DNA of 12,282 nucleotides, taken from contig JACZTE010000006.1 in assembly GCA_022573935.1 (NCBI GenBank), forward strand, positions 1-12,282, read 5' to 3'. Below the pieces are notes generated by a model, which saw only the letters and a program-made list of their open reading frames with translations, ran no database searches and was not told the origin of the DNA. Below, piece after piece: positions 1 through 9,021 of the stretch; position 1 is the stretch's first letter; each line of letters begins with the position of its first letter. The position numbers and the translations under genes were made by a program. This DNA comes from Chloroflexota bacterium. GTDB lineage: Bacteria; Chloroflexota; Dehalococcoidia; DSTF01; RBG-16-68-14.

Positions 1-708
1 GAACGTTTCGTAGAGACCGACGTTGAAATCGCCGATCATGCCGTTGGTATCGAGCACCGTTGCCCCGATCAGCCGAGAGAGGCGCCAGCCGGGCAGCGGC
101 CCGTTGACGATGCCGCCGTTGCCGGGGCCGGTCTCGTAGATGATCGACTCCGGCCCCACCTCCTCCATCGCGTCGAGCATGCCGTTCGCGACATCGGTGA
201 GCGCCTCGTCCCAGGAGATACGCTCCCACTTGCCGGCGCCTCGCTCGCCGATGCGCCGCAGAGGGTGGCGCAATCGCTCTGGCCCGTACATGACGTCGCT
301 GAAGCAGGCGCCCTTCTGGCAGCCACGGGGGTTCATGTCCGGCACGCCGGGCTCGACCTCCGGGTAGCGGCCGGCCTGCTCCTCGCGCCAGACGATGCCG
401 TCCTTGGTGTAGACGCGAAAGAGGCAGCTCCCCGGGTAGCAGTCGATGAGATGCGTTCCCCAGGTGACCTTGTCCCAGCTCCACTTCTGACGGTATAGGT
501 CGGTCCAGTTGCCGTAGAGGGAGGTCTGCTCGACGACGCGGCGGATGCCTTCCTCGCCACCCCGGCAGCCCAGCTGCGTCAGGTAGAGCGCGGCCACACC
601 CAGCGAGGCGCCCTTTAGGAAGCTCCTGCGGGTGACGGGCTGGCTCAGAAACCGAAGCGGCGCGTCGCTTGAACCCTTCGTCTGCTGCCGCTCGCGTTTG
701 ATTGACAT
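1..708 (-). CDS. Type II DMSO reductase family molybdopterin subunit (alpha2), Tat-exported, 3' end beyond the window
   Basis: The first 236 codons of a large molybdopterin oxidoreductase are visible; the frame is open to base 1, so the gene continues outside. A twin-arginine signal, TRRSFLK (residues 26-32), is followed by a hydrophobic stretch (33-47), so the protein should be exported folded with its cofactor. The Fe-S motif has His86, Cys90, Cys95 and Cys130; a His first ligand is typical of the type II group (NarG, SerA, ClrA, DdhA, EbdA). Asp227, in MIGDFNVGLYETF, sits where these enzymes have the Asp that binds molybdenum. From residue 71 it aligns closely with the alpha1 protein encoded at 1833-4664, so the two are paralogues. 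The start is supported by GGAGGAGG at 713-720. It lies 66 nt after the beta subunit gene and probably belongs to the same transcript. The substrate cannot be told from this part. Confidence 0.9.
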   Translation of the reverse strand, partial: MSIKRERQQTKGSSDAPLRFLSQPVTRRSFLKGASLGVAALYLTQLGCRGGEEGIRRVVEQTSLYGNWTDLYRQKWSWDKVTWGTHLIDCYPGSCLFRVYTKDGIVWREEQAGRYPEVEPGVPDMNPRGCQKGACFSDVMYGPERLRHPLRRIGERGAGKWERISWDEALTDVANGMLDAMEEVGPESIIYETGPGNGGIVNGPLPGWRLSRLIGATVLDTNGMIGDFNVGLYETF

Positions 709-774
709 CTCGCCTCCTCCGACGTCGAGACCTGAGCCCGGCCCGAAGGTCCGGCAAGCGTCATTGCGCCCGCC

Positions 775-1818
775 TCAGCGCCAGCGGATGCTCGCCGGAT
801 CTCGGGTCCAGGGGCCCAGCAGTTCGTTCCAGTGATACGCGATGAGCGTATCCATCAACTCTGATGGCTCCCCGCGTCGCTTTTTCTCCATCTCTGCCCG
901 CACCGTGTCCAGGGCCGAGCCCACCTGCGGGCCGAAGAGCCGCTCCAGCTCCGCCATGGGGATGCGCGGCGTCGATTCGTCCAAGCTGCCGTCCGCGTTG
1001 AGCCGGTACGGCGCGAGCGGCGGGATGTAGAAGATGTTTGCGCCGGTGCCGTACTCGGGGTGCAGGGGCAGCGCCACCCGCCACTGGTGCACCAGCTTGT
1101 GGATCGGGCCCTCCTCATCGTCCAGGTATCCGACAAAGACGAGACGTCCGGGACACTGGCGCACGCAGGCGGGCGCGACGTTCTTCTCCAGCCGGGGAAA
1201 GCACAGGATGCAGTGCTGGCTTATTTCTCGCGCCAGGTTGAAGTAGATCTTCTTGTAGGGGCAGGCCTCCATGCAGAACCGGTACCCGCGACATTCGTCC
1301 TCGTCTCGCAGGACGATGCCGTCCTTGGGACGCTTGTACATGGCGCCCCGAGGACACGCCTCGACGCAGACGGGACGGGTGCAGTGGTTACAGAGCCGGG
1401 GCATGTAGAAGAAGTAGCTGTTGGGATATTCGCCGCCACCCTCATCCTCGTCCCAGTTAGGGCCCCAACTGGTCGTACCGTTGCTATCGACAGGCCGGAG
1501 CGGGATGTGTTCCTTGCTGGCGTACACCTCTTCGTAGTTGTATTCCCAGCCTCCGCCGAACTCCGCTCGAGATGGCAGACGTCCGGCAGCAGGGCAACCA
1601 TCGCTGCCATAGCCGCCTCCCATCTGCTCCCAATCCTTGGGATGGCCGCGACCGGGCAACGTGTTCACCGTGCACCACCACTGGTACTCCTCGCCCTCCT
1701 CCTGGGTCCAGAGCACCTTGCAGGCAACCGAGCAGGTCTGGCAGCCGATGCACTTGTTCAGGTCGAACACCATCGCTATCTGCTTCAGTGGAGCAGTCTG
1801 TGATTGTTTCGCTGCCAT
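775..1818 (-). CDS. Iron-sulfur beta subunit of a type II DMSO reductase family enzyme (NarH/EbdB/DdhB-like)
   Basis: This 347-residue ferredoxin-like subunit carries electrons between a molybdopterin alpha subunit and a membrane or soluble partner. Four Cys groups are visible: C23-x2-C26-x2-C29-x3-C33; C143-x2-C146-x4-C151-x3-C155; C176, C182 and C186 with Tyr179 in place of one Cys; and C203-x2-C206-x11-C218-x3-C222. The CRGYRFC variant matches the Trp/Tyr substitution that gives a [3Fe-4S] cluster in NarH-type subunits, so three [4Fe-4S] plus one [3Fe-4S] are expected. There is no signal peptide; related beta subunits are exported by hitchhiking on a Tat-bearing alpha subunit. The ATG at 1818 is chosen because AAAGGAGG lies 5 nt upstream (1824-1831) and FDLNKCIGC is then near the N-terminus, as in the family. 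The longer in-frame start would overlap alpha1. It begins 14 nt after alpha1 and precedes alpha2. Confidence 0.93.
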   Translation of the reverse strand: MAAKQSQTAPLKQIAMVFDLNKCIGCQTCSVACKVLWTQEEGEEYQWWCTVNTLPGRGHPKDWEQMGGGYGSDGCPAAGRLPSRAEFGGGWEYNYEEVYASKEHIPLRPVDSNGTTSWGPNWDEDEGGGEYPNSYFFYMPRLCNHCTRPVCVEACPRGAMYKRPKDGIVLRDEDECRGYRFCMEACPYKKIYFNLAREISQHCILCFPRLEKNVAPACVRQCPGRLVFVGYLDDEEGPIHKLVHQWRVALPLHPEYGTGANIFYIPPLAPYRLNADGSLDESTPRIPMAELERLFGPQVGSALDTVRAEMEKKRRGEPSELMDTLIAYHWNELLGPWTRDPASIRWR

Positions 1819-1832
1819 GATTGCCTCCTTTG

Positions 1833-4664
1833 CTACCGCCGGCGGCGACGGCCCGTTTTCGCGCCGCTTCTCGCTCTGGACTTCGGCTTGATCTTCGTGA
1901 CATCTACGTGAATGGCGCGGTCGATGGGTATCGGCTGCCAATGGATGCTTCGGTACTGGAGGTGGCCATAGCCGCCCGCCAAGTGCAGCCACTTGACCAT
2001 TCCCGGCTCTACGTTCTCGGCGCCTCTCCACTTGCGGAACTGGTAGGGTTCCCAGCCGTTGTAGATAATGACCTGGCCGGGGCGCACTGTGGCGGAGATC
2101 TTGACCGCTATCTGTATGGAGGCCACGTCGTTGTGGACGCGCACCTCCTCATCGTCCTCGATGCCGCGGGTGCGAGCGTCCTCCGGGTTCATGAACATGG
2201 AGGGATGGCCTCGGTGCGTCTCAAGTATTACTTTGTTCGTCATGTTCATCGAGTGGATGCTGTGCCGCGGGTGGCCGGAGGTGAGGACGAAGGGATAGTC
2301 GCCGCCTTGCTGGGGCGTCTCCTTGTGCATGGGCAGCTCCTCGCCCGCTTCCAGGAACCAGTCGTGGTCAATGTAGAACTGGGCGCGGCGGGTGAGCGTG
2401 GGGAAGGGCTGCTTCTTCTCGGTATGCCAGCGGAATGGGGCCATGGTCTCATCGGGCTTCAAGTCCGATGCCTGGGCCAGCGCCATCGGACTCTTGCCCC
2501 AGTTGATGAAGCGGACGTGCCCCTTCTTGCGTAGGGTCTTCAGATTGGTTCCCTTGGGTAGCACGCCCGCGACGACGCTATCACGGATCATCTCGTCCAT
2601 GAACCGGTCGTCATCGGCGAGGGCGCCGTTCTTCGTGAGCGTGTTGTACAGCGTGTCCAGACGGATGGGCATCCCGCGTAATTGATACTCAACGAAGTTG
2701 CGCGCTTTCGCCCGCTCCTCGATCTTCTTTGCCAGGGCGAGCGTGATCTGCCACTCGGACTTCGCCTCGCCGGGCGGTTCAGTCGCTTTGTCCGAGAGCG
2801 TGATGTTGAGTATGTCTGGGACGGGGTAGCAGAAATTCGGCTTCTCGTAGTGATGGGCCGCCGGCAAGATGTAGTCCGAATAGAGGCCGGTGGTGTTCAT
2901 CCGCCAATCGATGGTGACGATGAGCTTGAGCTTAGGCCACAGCTCTTTCAGTAGTACGTCCGCGCCGCCGCGCTGGCGGCGCAAGAGGTTGCTGCCGATC
3001 TCGAAGATCACCTGGGGCGGCGTCTTCTCGTCGGGCGTGCGGAATCCCTCCCACCAGCCGCGCTCGATGCCCTCCTCGACATATTCGTCAAACGTGCGCT
3101 TCATGCTGGGGTCGCTCCACTGCGGATTGTTCCAGCGCTCGCGGTAGCCGCAGTGGTAGTACCAGAAGAAGACAGCGGGCACCGTGCCACCAAGGCGCGC
3201 GGCGCGGTAGCCCTGCTCGGCTACGGCGATCTCGTCGGTCATGGTGGGGTCTTCCGCCTGTAGGGCGGCCAGCCCCTGGTCGCGCATCGCGAGGACTTGG
3301 CGAGCGGCCTCCGGGCCGGGCGCAGCCTTCGCGGGCGTGATGCCCATCCCATCGAACATGCCTACGGCCCAGGAGCGAGCGCCTGTGCCCTTCTTTCCCC
3401 AGTTTCCGGTGAGGCCCAGGAACAGCGCCATGGAGCGTTCCATCAGGTCGCCGTGGTAGTACTTGCCGGAGTTCCAGCCCATAAGGAGACGTGTGCGCTT
3501 GCGGGCCGCCGTGCGGGCGATACGCCGCATTACGTCCGGGTGGACATCGCAGATCTTCGAAGCCTTCTCCGGCGTGTAGTCCCTGTTCAGCAGCTCGCGC
3601 AGGAGGACAAAGACGGGCGTCACCTGCACCTTCGAGCCGTCAGACAGCGTTGCCTCGAATGCTCCTTCGAGGGCAGGATCGACGTCGCCCAGGGCGAGGG
3701 TGCCACGAGGCGCTTCGACCACGCTCTCCGTCTTCGTGTCGAACCAGTAGAACTGGTCGTCCCGGCCGCCGTCCACGTCGCTGGCGCGGAGGAAGCGCCT
3801 GTTATCGAGCCGCACCAGCAGCGACAGGTCGGTCTGGTCTTTCACGAAGTCGGCGTGGTAGAGCCCCTCCTCGATGATGATCTGGCACATGCCGAGCGCC
3901 AACGCCGCGTCCGTCCCCACGCGAACCGGCGCGAAGATATCGGTGTGGAGAGCGGAGGGGCTGTAGTCGGGCGCGATCAGCGCGACCTCCGCGCCGTTGT
4001 AGCGCGCCTCAGCGACAAAGTGATACCAGGGAATGATGGTGTAGATGGGGTTGCAGTGCCAGATAAGGATCAGCTCGGAGTGGAAGTAGTCGTCCACGCT
4101 GGGCGCCGGATCGAACTTGCCGAAGGTCGTGTAGAGGCCGGGGCTGAAGTCGTTGATCTCCGCCTGCACGTCTGTCGAGATACCACCGAGGCGGCTGATC
4201 AGCGCGCTCGCGCAGACCAGCACCTGCATGCCCCCCTCGGCCGGCGCGCCAATGCGTATGATGGACTCCGGCCCGACATCCTGGATCGTATCGATGAGCT
4301 TGTCGGCGATCTCAGTCAACGCCTGATCCCAGGAGACGCGTTGCCATTTGCCGGAGCCGCGAGGCCCCGTCCGCTTCATCGGGTAGAGAGCGCGCTCCTG
4401 GCCGTAGAGCATCTGGCTCCACATGGCGCCCTTCTGACAGCCGGCGGGGTTCATGTCCGGTACGCCGGCCTCGATCGTGGGGAAGGTGCCTGACTGCTCC
4501 TCCCGCACCACCTTGCCATCGCGGACAAAGACACGGTACGGACAGTTGCTTGGATAGCAGTCCACACAATGGCTGCCCCAGGCGACGCTGTCCCAGCGCC
4601 AGCGCTGGCGATAACGGTCGGCTGTCGAGTGTGCTTTCGTCTTGGTTCTCGTTCGACCAGGCAT
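1833..4664 (-). CDS. Type II DMSO reductase family molybdopterin catalytic subunit (alpha1) without a Tat signal
   Basis: A 943-residue bis-MGD oxidoreductase of the group containing nitrate, selenate and chlorate reductases and ethylbenzene and dimethylsulfide dehydrogenases. The Fe-S site is His32, Cys36, Cys41 and Cys76; Asp172 in INDFSPGLYTTFG is the likely molybdenum ligand. Further family segments are GWNSGKYYHGDL, LTGNWGKKGTG and a C-terminal dinucleotide-binding domain (about 787-930) with YPFVLTSGHPRHSIHS and YNGWEPYQFRKWRG. Unlike alpha2 it has no twin-arginine signal. It starts directly with a short basic stretch at the point equivalent to about residue 55 of alpha2, and an in-frame stop (TGA, 4668-4670) two codons upstream rules out a longer form. 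The C-terminus is an odd basic tail (924-943, ending in five Arg). The SD GGAGGT (4670-4675) lies within the end of mobA. The whole-length match makes the family certain; substrate and cell location are open. Confidence 0.93.
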   Translation of the reverse strand: MPGRTRTKTKAHSTADRYRQRWRWDSVAWGSHCVDCYPSNCPYRVFVRDGKVVREEQSGTFPTIEAGVPDMNPAGCQKGAMWSQMLYGQERALYPMKRTGPRGSGKWQRVSWDQALTEIADKLIDTIQDVGPESIIRIGAPAEGGMQVLVCASALISRLGGISTDVQAEINDFSPGLYTTFGKFDPAPSVDDYFHSELILIWHCNPIYTIIPWYHFVAEARYNGAEVALIAPDYSPSALHTDIFAPVRVGTDAALALGMCQIIIEEGLYHADFVKDQTDLSLLVRLDNRRFLRASDVDGGRDDQFYWFDTKTESVVEAPRGTLALGDVDPALEGAFEATLSDGSKVQVTPVFVLLRELLNRDYTPEKASKICDVHPDVMRRIARTAARKRTRLLMGWNSGKYYHGDLMERSMALFLGLTGNWGKKGTGARSWAVGMFDGMGITPAKAAPGPEAARQVLAMRDQGLAALQAEDPTMTDEIAVAEQGYRAARLGGTVPAVFFWYYHCGYRERWNNPQWSDPSMKRTFDEYVEEGIERGWWEGFRTPDEKTPPQVIFEIGSNLLRRQRGGADVLLKELWPKLKLIVTIDWRMNTTGLYSDYILPAAHHYEKPNFCYPVPDILNITLSDKATEPPGEAKSEWQITLALAKKIEERAKARNFVEYQLRGMPIRLDTLYNTLTKNGALADDDRFMDEMIRDSVVAGVLPKGTNLKTLRKKGHVRFINWGKSPMALAQASDLKPDETMAPFRWHTEKKQPFPTLTRRAQFYIDHDWFLEAGEELPMHKETPQQGGDYPFVLTSGHPRHSIHSMNMTNKVILETHRGHPSMFMNPEDARTRGIEDDEEVRVHNDVASIQIAVKISATVRPGQVIIYNGWEPYQFRKWRGAENVEPGMVKWLHLAGGYGHLQYRSIHWQPIPIDRAIHVDVTKIKPKSRARSGAKTGRRRRR

Positions 4665-4667
4665 AGC

Positions 4668-5332
<665 letters not shown>

Positions 5333-5336
<4 letters not shown>

Positions 5337-6448
5337 GGCCGCGCCCTTTCCGTCGCCGCCTCTTCGACCGGCGTGTAGTACGCACCGGCCGCGCAGCCAC
5401 GGCAGAGGGTCCGGCCGTTCGATGACACGTCGCGACCGTCGTTTACACCTTCGCCGCAGATGTCGCACGTCACGCGACGGCGCGGCCGCCCGGGCAGGTC
5501 AGCCTCGCTGAGGGAGACGCGCACCTCTTCGACGGTGAACAGCTCGTCGTCAGGCAGGGCCTTGTAGGCGCGAAGCTGCGCCTGATGGGCGTCTGACTCC
5601 GCCGGCGCGAAGCGCATCGACGCCTCCCGCGCGCTCTCGCGGGCAGCGACCCGCACCGCCCGGCCGGTTTCGATATCGAGAAAGGTAGCGGCCAGCTTGC
5701 CATAGTCGACGAACTTCAGCGTGCGCTTGCCCAGTGTGCAGCCGGTGACCGTCTGGACGGCGTCAGCGCCGCAGCGGTCCGTTTCGACGAACGCGATCAG
5801 CCGCTTCGACAACTTCGGGTCGAGGACACCGAGACGTTCGCAGCCCAGGATCGCCATGCGCACGCCGAGCACCTGTCCCGGGCAGAGGTGGCCGTGCATC
5901 CGGCCAGCCTCCGCCAGCAGCGCCGGGAGATTCCAGGCCGGCGTCTGCGACGGCCCGCCGAGCAGCCGCTGCTCGATCAGGTCGGCCAGGGCAGCTACCT
6001 CGTCCGGACGGAATCGCGGCGCACCGCTGCCGAGGTCTGAGTCATCGTCGGATACGGTAGCCCACACCTCGCCGAGCACATGGGGCGGCTCGAGTCTCAG
6101 TTCCGATCGGTGGACGAGGATCTTCGGCAGCGGACTGCGGCGCAGACCTTCGACGAGCACCAAGTCGTAGGAGCGGTCCACCAGACGCAGCAGCTCCTCC
6201 AGCTGCGCCTCTCGCTCCGTCAGCCGCACCATGGCGACCTTGGTGGAGGAGGCGATGATCGTCGTACCACTTCCAGCCTGGCGGTGACGCCACGTATCTT
6301 TGCCCGCGACGTCGATCTCGAAGTCGTGGGCATCGTGCTTGATCGTGGCCACCCGGCGGCCGCGCGCGGCGAGCTCCGGCAGGAGCCGTTCGATCAGGCT
6401 GGTCTTACCTGCGTTCTTGTTCCCCACGATGCAGATGGCTGCGGGCAT
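5333..6448 (-). CDS. MobB-FmdE fusion protein (MGD biosynthesis GTPase plus FmdE domain with zinc ribbon)
   Basis: A 371-residue two-domain protein. Residues 1-165 are MobB-like: P-loop GNKNAGKT (9-16), TIKHDAHDF (35-43) and the segment LVLVEGLRRSPLPKI (96-110). MobB binds GTP and assists MobA in making or handing over MGD. Residues 172-320 match FmdE, named for formylmethanofuran dehydrogenase subunit E: HGHLCPG (185-191), Cys203, CGADAVQ (226-232) and CTLGKR (237-242). A C-terminal zinc ribbon has Cys328, Cys331, Cys349 and Cys352. FmdE proteins accompany Mo/W enzymes, but their exact role is not settled; no formylmethanofuran dehydrogenase gene is seen here. Fusion to MobB suggests a role in cofactor handling or insertion (inference). 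The gene starts 50 nt after aioA with only a weak SD (GCGGAAA) and overlaps mobA by 4 nt. Confidence 0.9.
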
Positions 6449-6498
6449 GGCTCGTTTCCGCTCTCAGATCGCCCCCTCGGACGGCCAGTCCGCTCCGC

Positions 6499-9021
6499 CT
6501 AGACCAGGTTGCGTGGAGCGAACGGCATCCGCTCCCGCAGATCGGTCGTGCCGATCTTGACGACGCGGCCCCTTCCTAGCTTGAAGTTGTAACGTAGACT
6601 GATCGGCTGGAGGCTGGTGTCGCCCGACACCACGGTGTTCGCCTGCGATTTCGGGTAGTGGAAGTAGGTCCAGGTGACGCCGGGTGGAACGATGTCAGAA
6701 ACATAGGCCACAGCCTCAAAGCTGCCCTGTATCTCCTCTCCCACCTGGTTGCGGACTCGGTCGCTCTCGATCCGTAGCAAGTCGCCACTCTCGATGTCGC
6801 GAGCGGAAGCATCCGCGGGGTTGATCTCCAGGAAGTTCATCGGCCAGCGCTGGATCGCGTAGGGGCGGCGTGTGAAGTCGAACAGGTTGTTCCAGAGGTG
6901 GTTGACGCGCCCGTTGGTGACCCACAGCTCGTCGCCTGCGGGCGCCAGCAGGTCGTTGCGCGCCTTGACCGCGGCCCAGTCCGCCTTGACGAAGTTGGCT
7001 TTGCCGCTGGCCGTCTTGAAGGTAAGGTCTTCGTGGAGGCGCGGTGTGCCAACCAGATCACCGCCGACGCCTCGTATCGGCGTTTGGATGCCCGTGGTGC
7101 CGAACTCCCGCAGCAGGTCGTGCCCGCGCCTGCCCTCGGCCTGCACCTTCTCCACCAGGGCGGAGAAGTCCCGGCGGCTCCCTTTGGAAGCCGCGCCTGC
7201 CTCCTCGAAAATCTCGTTGGAGTCTGCCCAGTCGAAGCCGTCGAAGCCCATCTTCCTTGCCACTTCGGCGACGATCTGCCAGTCCGGGCGCGCCTCTCCC
7301 GGCGGGTCCGCGATGCGCTCGTACAGCCTGAGGCGGCGCTCGGCGTTGTTGCGGGCGAAGTTCTCCTCGCCCCACGTCGCGGCCGGCAGCACCAGGTCGG
7401 CGAATTCGGTCGTGTCGTTCTCGTAGATCTCCTGGTGCACGAGCACCATGCCGCCGTTATCGACCCGCTCCTTGAGCTGCGCGATGGCGGTTGCCGTGTC
7501 CGTGCTGGTCACCTGTGGCTGGGTCTCCAGGACCAGGCGCCGAAGCGTGGCGCTGATCTGTTGGGAGCAGGCCATGGCGCCCACCCAGTTGGTGCCGATC
7601 ACCCACATGAAGCGAGTCTTGCCTTCCACGGTCCAGCGGTCGGTGTCCATCTCGATCTTGTTGCCCTGGAACTCGTGGGGCGACTTGTCGATGGGGTACG
7701 AGCCGGCGCTCTGCCCGCCGCGTTGATGGCCTCCCATGCGCGAGATCGCCCGGCCCGGCCGGCCGACGGAGCCGAGGACGACGCCCAGGTTGCCGATGGC
7801 CGCGGTGTTCTCATAGTTGTGGGACCAGTAGAGCCCCTTCTCGAACAGAATGACAGCCTTCGGCCGCTCGGCCGCCCCGCCTCCGGTCAGCATCTCCGCC
7901 GCCTGCCGGATCTTGGCGGCCGGCACGCCGGTGATCTGCTCCGCGCCTTCAAGCGTAAACGCGTCGTCGGATTGGAGATACGCTCTCAACCCCTCGAACG
8001 ATAGGCCGAACATCTTCCTTCGCCACTTGTCTTCCTGCGCGATCTCGTCCGCAGAAGCGGTGTGCTCCTGGACGAACTCGCTGTCCTCCCAGCCCTGCTC
8101 GATGATGTAGCGGACGATGGCGTTGTAGAGGGCGGTATCGGTGCCGAGCTTGAGCTGGAGGTGGAGCCCGCCCCGCTGCTCCGCGAAGGCGGCAGTGAAC
8201 GTCTTACGCGGGTCGACGTAGATGATCTTCGCCCCGCCGGCGGCCATCCAGGTGGTGAATCGCACCGTCTTCGTCTCGTAGGGGTCGGAGCCGGAGATGA
8301 ACAGCACGTCCGCCTCCTTGTCGTCCTCGAAGGCTGCGCTGAAGGCGTCGATGCCGGTGTCGGACAGCCCCGGCACATCGTCACCCTCCGCGGGAGCGTG
8401 GTGTGGCGCGTGATTCGGGGAGCCGACCTTCTCGTAGCCGAGCTTCGTGATGGCGTAGATGTTCTCGAAGAACTGATACGAGTAGCGCTTGATGCCCCAG
8501 GCCAGCTCGCCGTGCTGTTCGATGACGTACTTCGATACCTCCGCCACGATATCGGTGGCGGCGTCCCAGGAGATAGGCTGTAGCGTTCCGCGAACCCGCA
8601 GGAGCGGGACTTGCAGCCTGTCGGCCGTCGGTGTCTCGGGGTTGTAGAGCTTCTGGGCGATCGCGCCTCCCCGCACGCTGTGCGTGCCGCCCACGTTGAC
8701 GACGGTGGCATCGCCGTCCGGGATGACGATGACGTGATGCGGGCGGCCGTCCACCTGGACCACGTTGTGCATGTTGGGCGAGACCCACTTGCCCGTCTGC
8801 TGCTGCACAGGATAGTCCACGCCGAAGGCGTTCTCGTCGGCAGCGGGGCCGCCTTCTTTCTCCAGCGGCCAGGTGTAGACCTTGTAGCCGCACGCTACGG
8901 GGCAGTACTCGCAGGCGATCGTGCTGACCTTCGCATCGGGCGGCGGCAGCGGAACCTGGTCGGCCGGCTCGGCGATGCCAGCGGCCGTCGCTTCACTTCG
9001 GCCGCTGTCTCTCTTGCTCAT
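6499..9021 (-). CDS. aioA: Arsenite oxidase-type large subunit AioA (molybdopterin, Fe-S)
   Basis: An 840-residue bis-MGD protein matching arsenite oxidase large subunits (about 825 residues) along its length. Cys37-x2-Cys40-x3-Cys44 with Ser rather than Cys at the fourth position (near Ser115) fits the AioA [3Fe-4S] cluster. AioA-like segments include GSDPYETKT, IIYVDPRKT, GTDTALYNAI, RMGGHQ and TNGRVNHLWNN. Compared from memory with the Alcaligenes enzyme, the four arsenite-site residues His195, Glu203, Arg419 and His423 correspond to His204, Glu212, Arg428 and His432, with the same spacing within each pair. The loop between the first two (HAPHHAPAE) is otherwise different, so substrate is uncertain; iodate reductase IdrA is the main alternative. 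There is no signal peptide; export would depend on AioB. SD GGAGGT lies at 9028-9033, and the start overlaps the aioB stop as ATGA. Confidence 0.85.
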   Translation of the reverse strand: MSKRDSGRSEATAAGIAEPADQVPLPPPDAKVSTIACEYCPVACGYKVYTWPLEKEGGPAADENAFGVDYPVQQQTGKWVSPNMHNVVQVDGRPHHVIVIPDGDATVVNVGGTHSVRGGAIAQKLYNPETPTADRLQVPLLRVRGTLQPISWDAATDIVAEVSKYVIEQHGELAWGIKRYSYQFFENIYAITKLGYEKVGSPNHAPHHAPAEGDDVPGLSDTGIDAFSAAFEDDKEADVLFISGSDPYETKTVRFTTWMAAGGAKIIYVDPRKTFTAAFAEQRGGLHLQLKLGTDTALYNAIVRYIIEQGWEDSEFVQEHTASADEIAQEDKWRRKMFGLSFEGLRAYLQSDDAFTLEGAEQITGVPAAKIRQAAEMLTGGGAAERPKAVILFEKGLYWSHNYENTAAIGNLGVVLGSVGRPGRAISRMGGHQRGGQSAGSYPIDKSPHEFQGNKIEMDTDRWTVEGKTRFMWVIGTNWVGAMACSQQISATLRRLVLETQPQVTSTDTATAIAQLKERVDNGGMVLVHQEIYENDTTEFADLVLPAATWGEENFARNNAERRLRLYERIADPPGEARPDWQIVAEVARKMGFDGFDWADSNEIFEEAGAASKGSRRDFSALVEKVQAEGRRGHDLLREFGTTGIQTPIRGVGGDLVGTPRLHEDLTFKTASGKANFVKADWAAVKARNDLLAPAGDELWVTNGRVNHLWNNLFDFTRRPYAIQRWPMNFLEINPADASARDIESGDLLRIESDRVRNQVGEEIQGSFEAVAYVSDIVPPGVTWTYFHYPKSQANTVVSGDTSLQPISLRYNFKLGRGRVVKIGTTDLRERMPFAPRNLV

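Noticed and set aside
1060..1803. Long open frame (247 codons) on the plus strand opposite the beta subunit gene
   Set aside because: It mirrors the codon pattern of the beta gene, has no recognisable domain, and the minus frame has complete Fe-S motifs.
1819..2031. Longer start for the beta subunit
   Set aside because: It would add over 70 Arg-rich residues overlapping the alpha1 coding end; the ATG at 1818 has a strong SD and the family-like N-terminus.
3297..4493. 398-codon plus-strand frame opposite alpha1
   Set aside because: Antisense shadow of a high-GC gene; composition is His/Arg/Val-rich without motifs, and the minus strand encodes a full molybdopterin domain here.
1..4664. Calling the alpha/beta genes nitrate reductase NarGH
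   Set aside because: The lengths (943 and 347 residues) are well below typical NarG/NarH, and segments such as DCYP...C and MNPxGCQKGA fit the EbdA/DdhA/SerA/ClrA side of the group; substrate left open.
5337..5468. Longer start for MobA
   Set aside because: The added 44 residues are Arg-rich shadow of the MobB-FmdE zinc ribbon; the ATG at 5336 gives the usual MobA N-terminus and an ATGA overlap.
6478..6492. Small hairpin (5-bp stem) between aioA and mobB-fmdE as a terminator
   Set aside because: The stem is short and is followed by a G-rich, not U-rich, stretch; the genes look co-transcribed.
6898..8004. 368-codon plus-strand frame opposite aioA
   Set aside because: Same reason: no motif or fitting start signal, and it lies wholly inside a confident gene.
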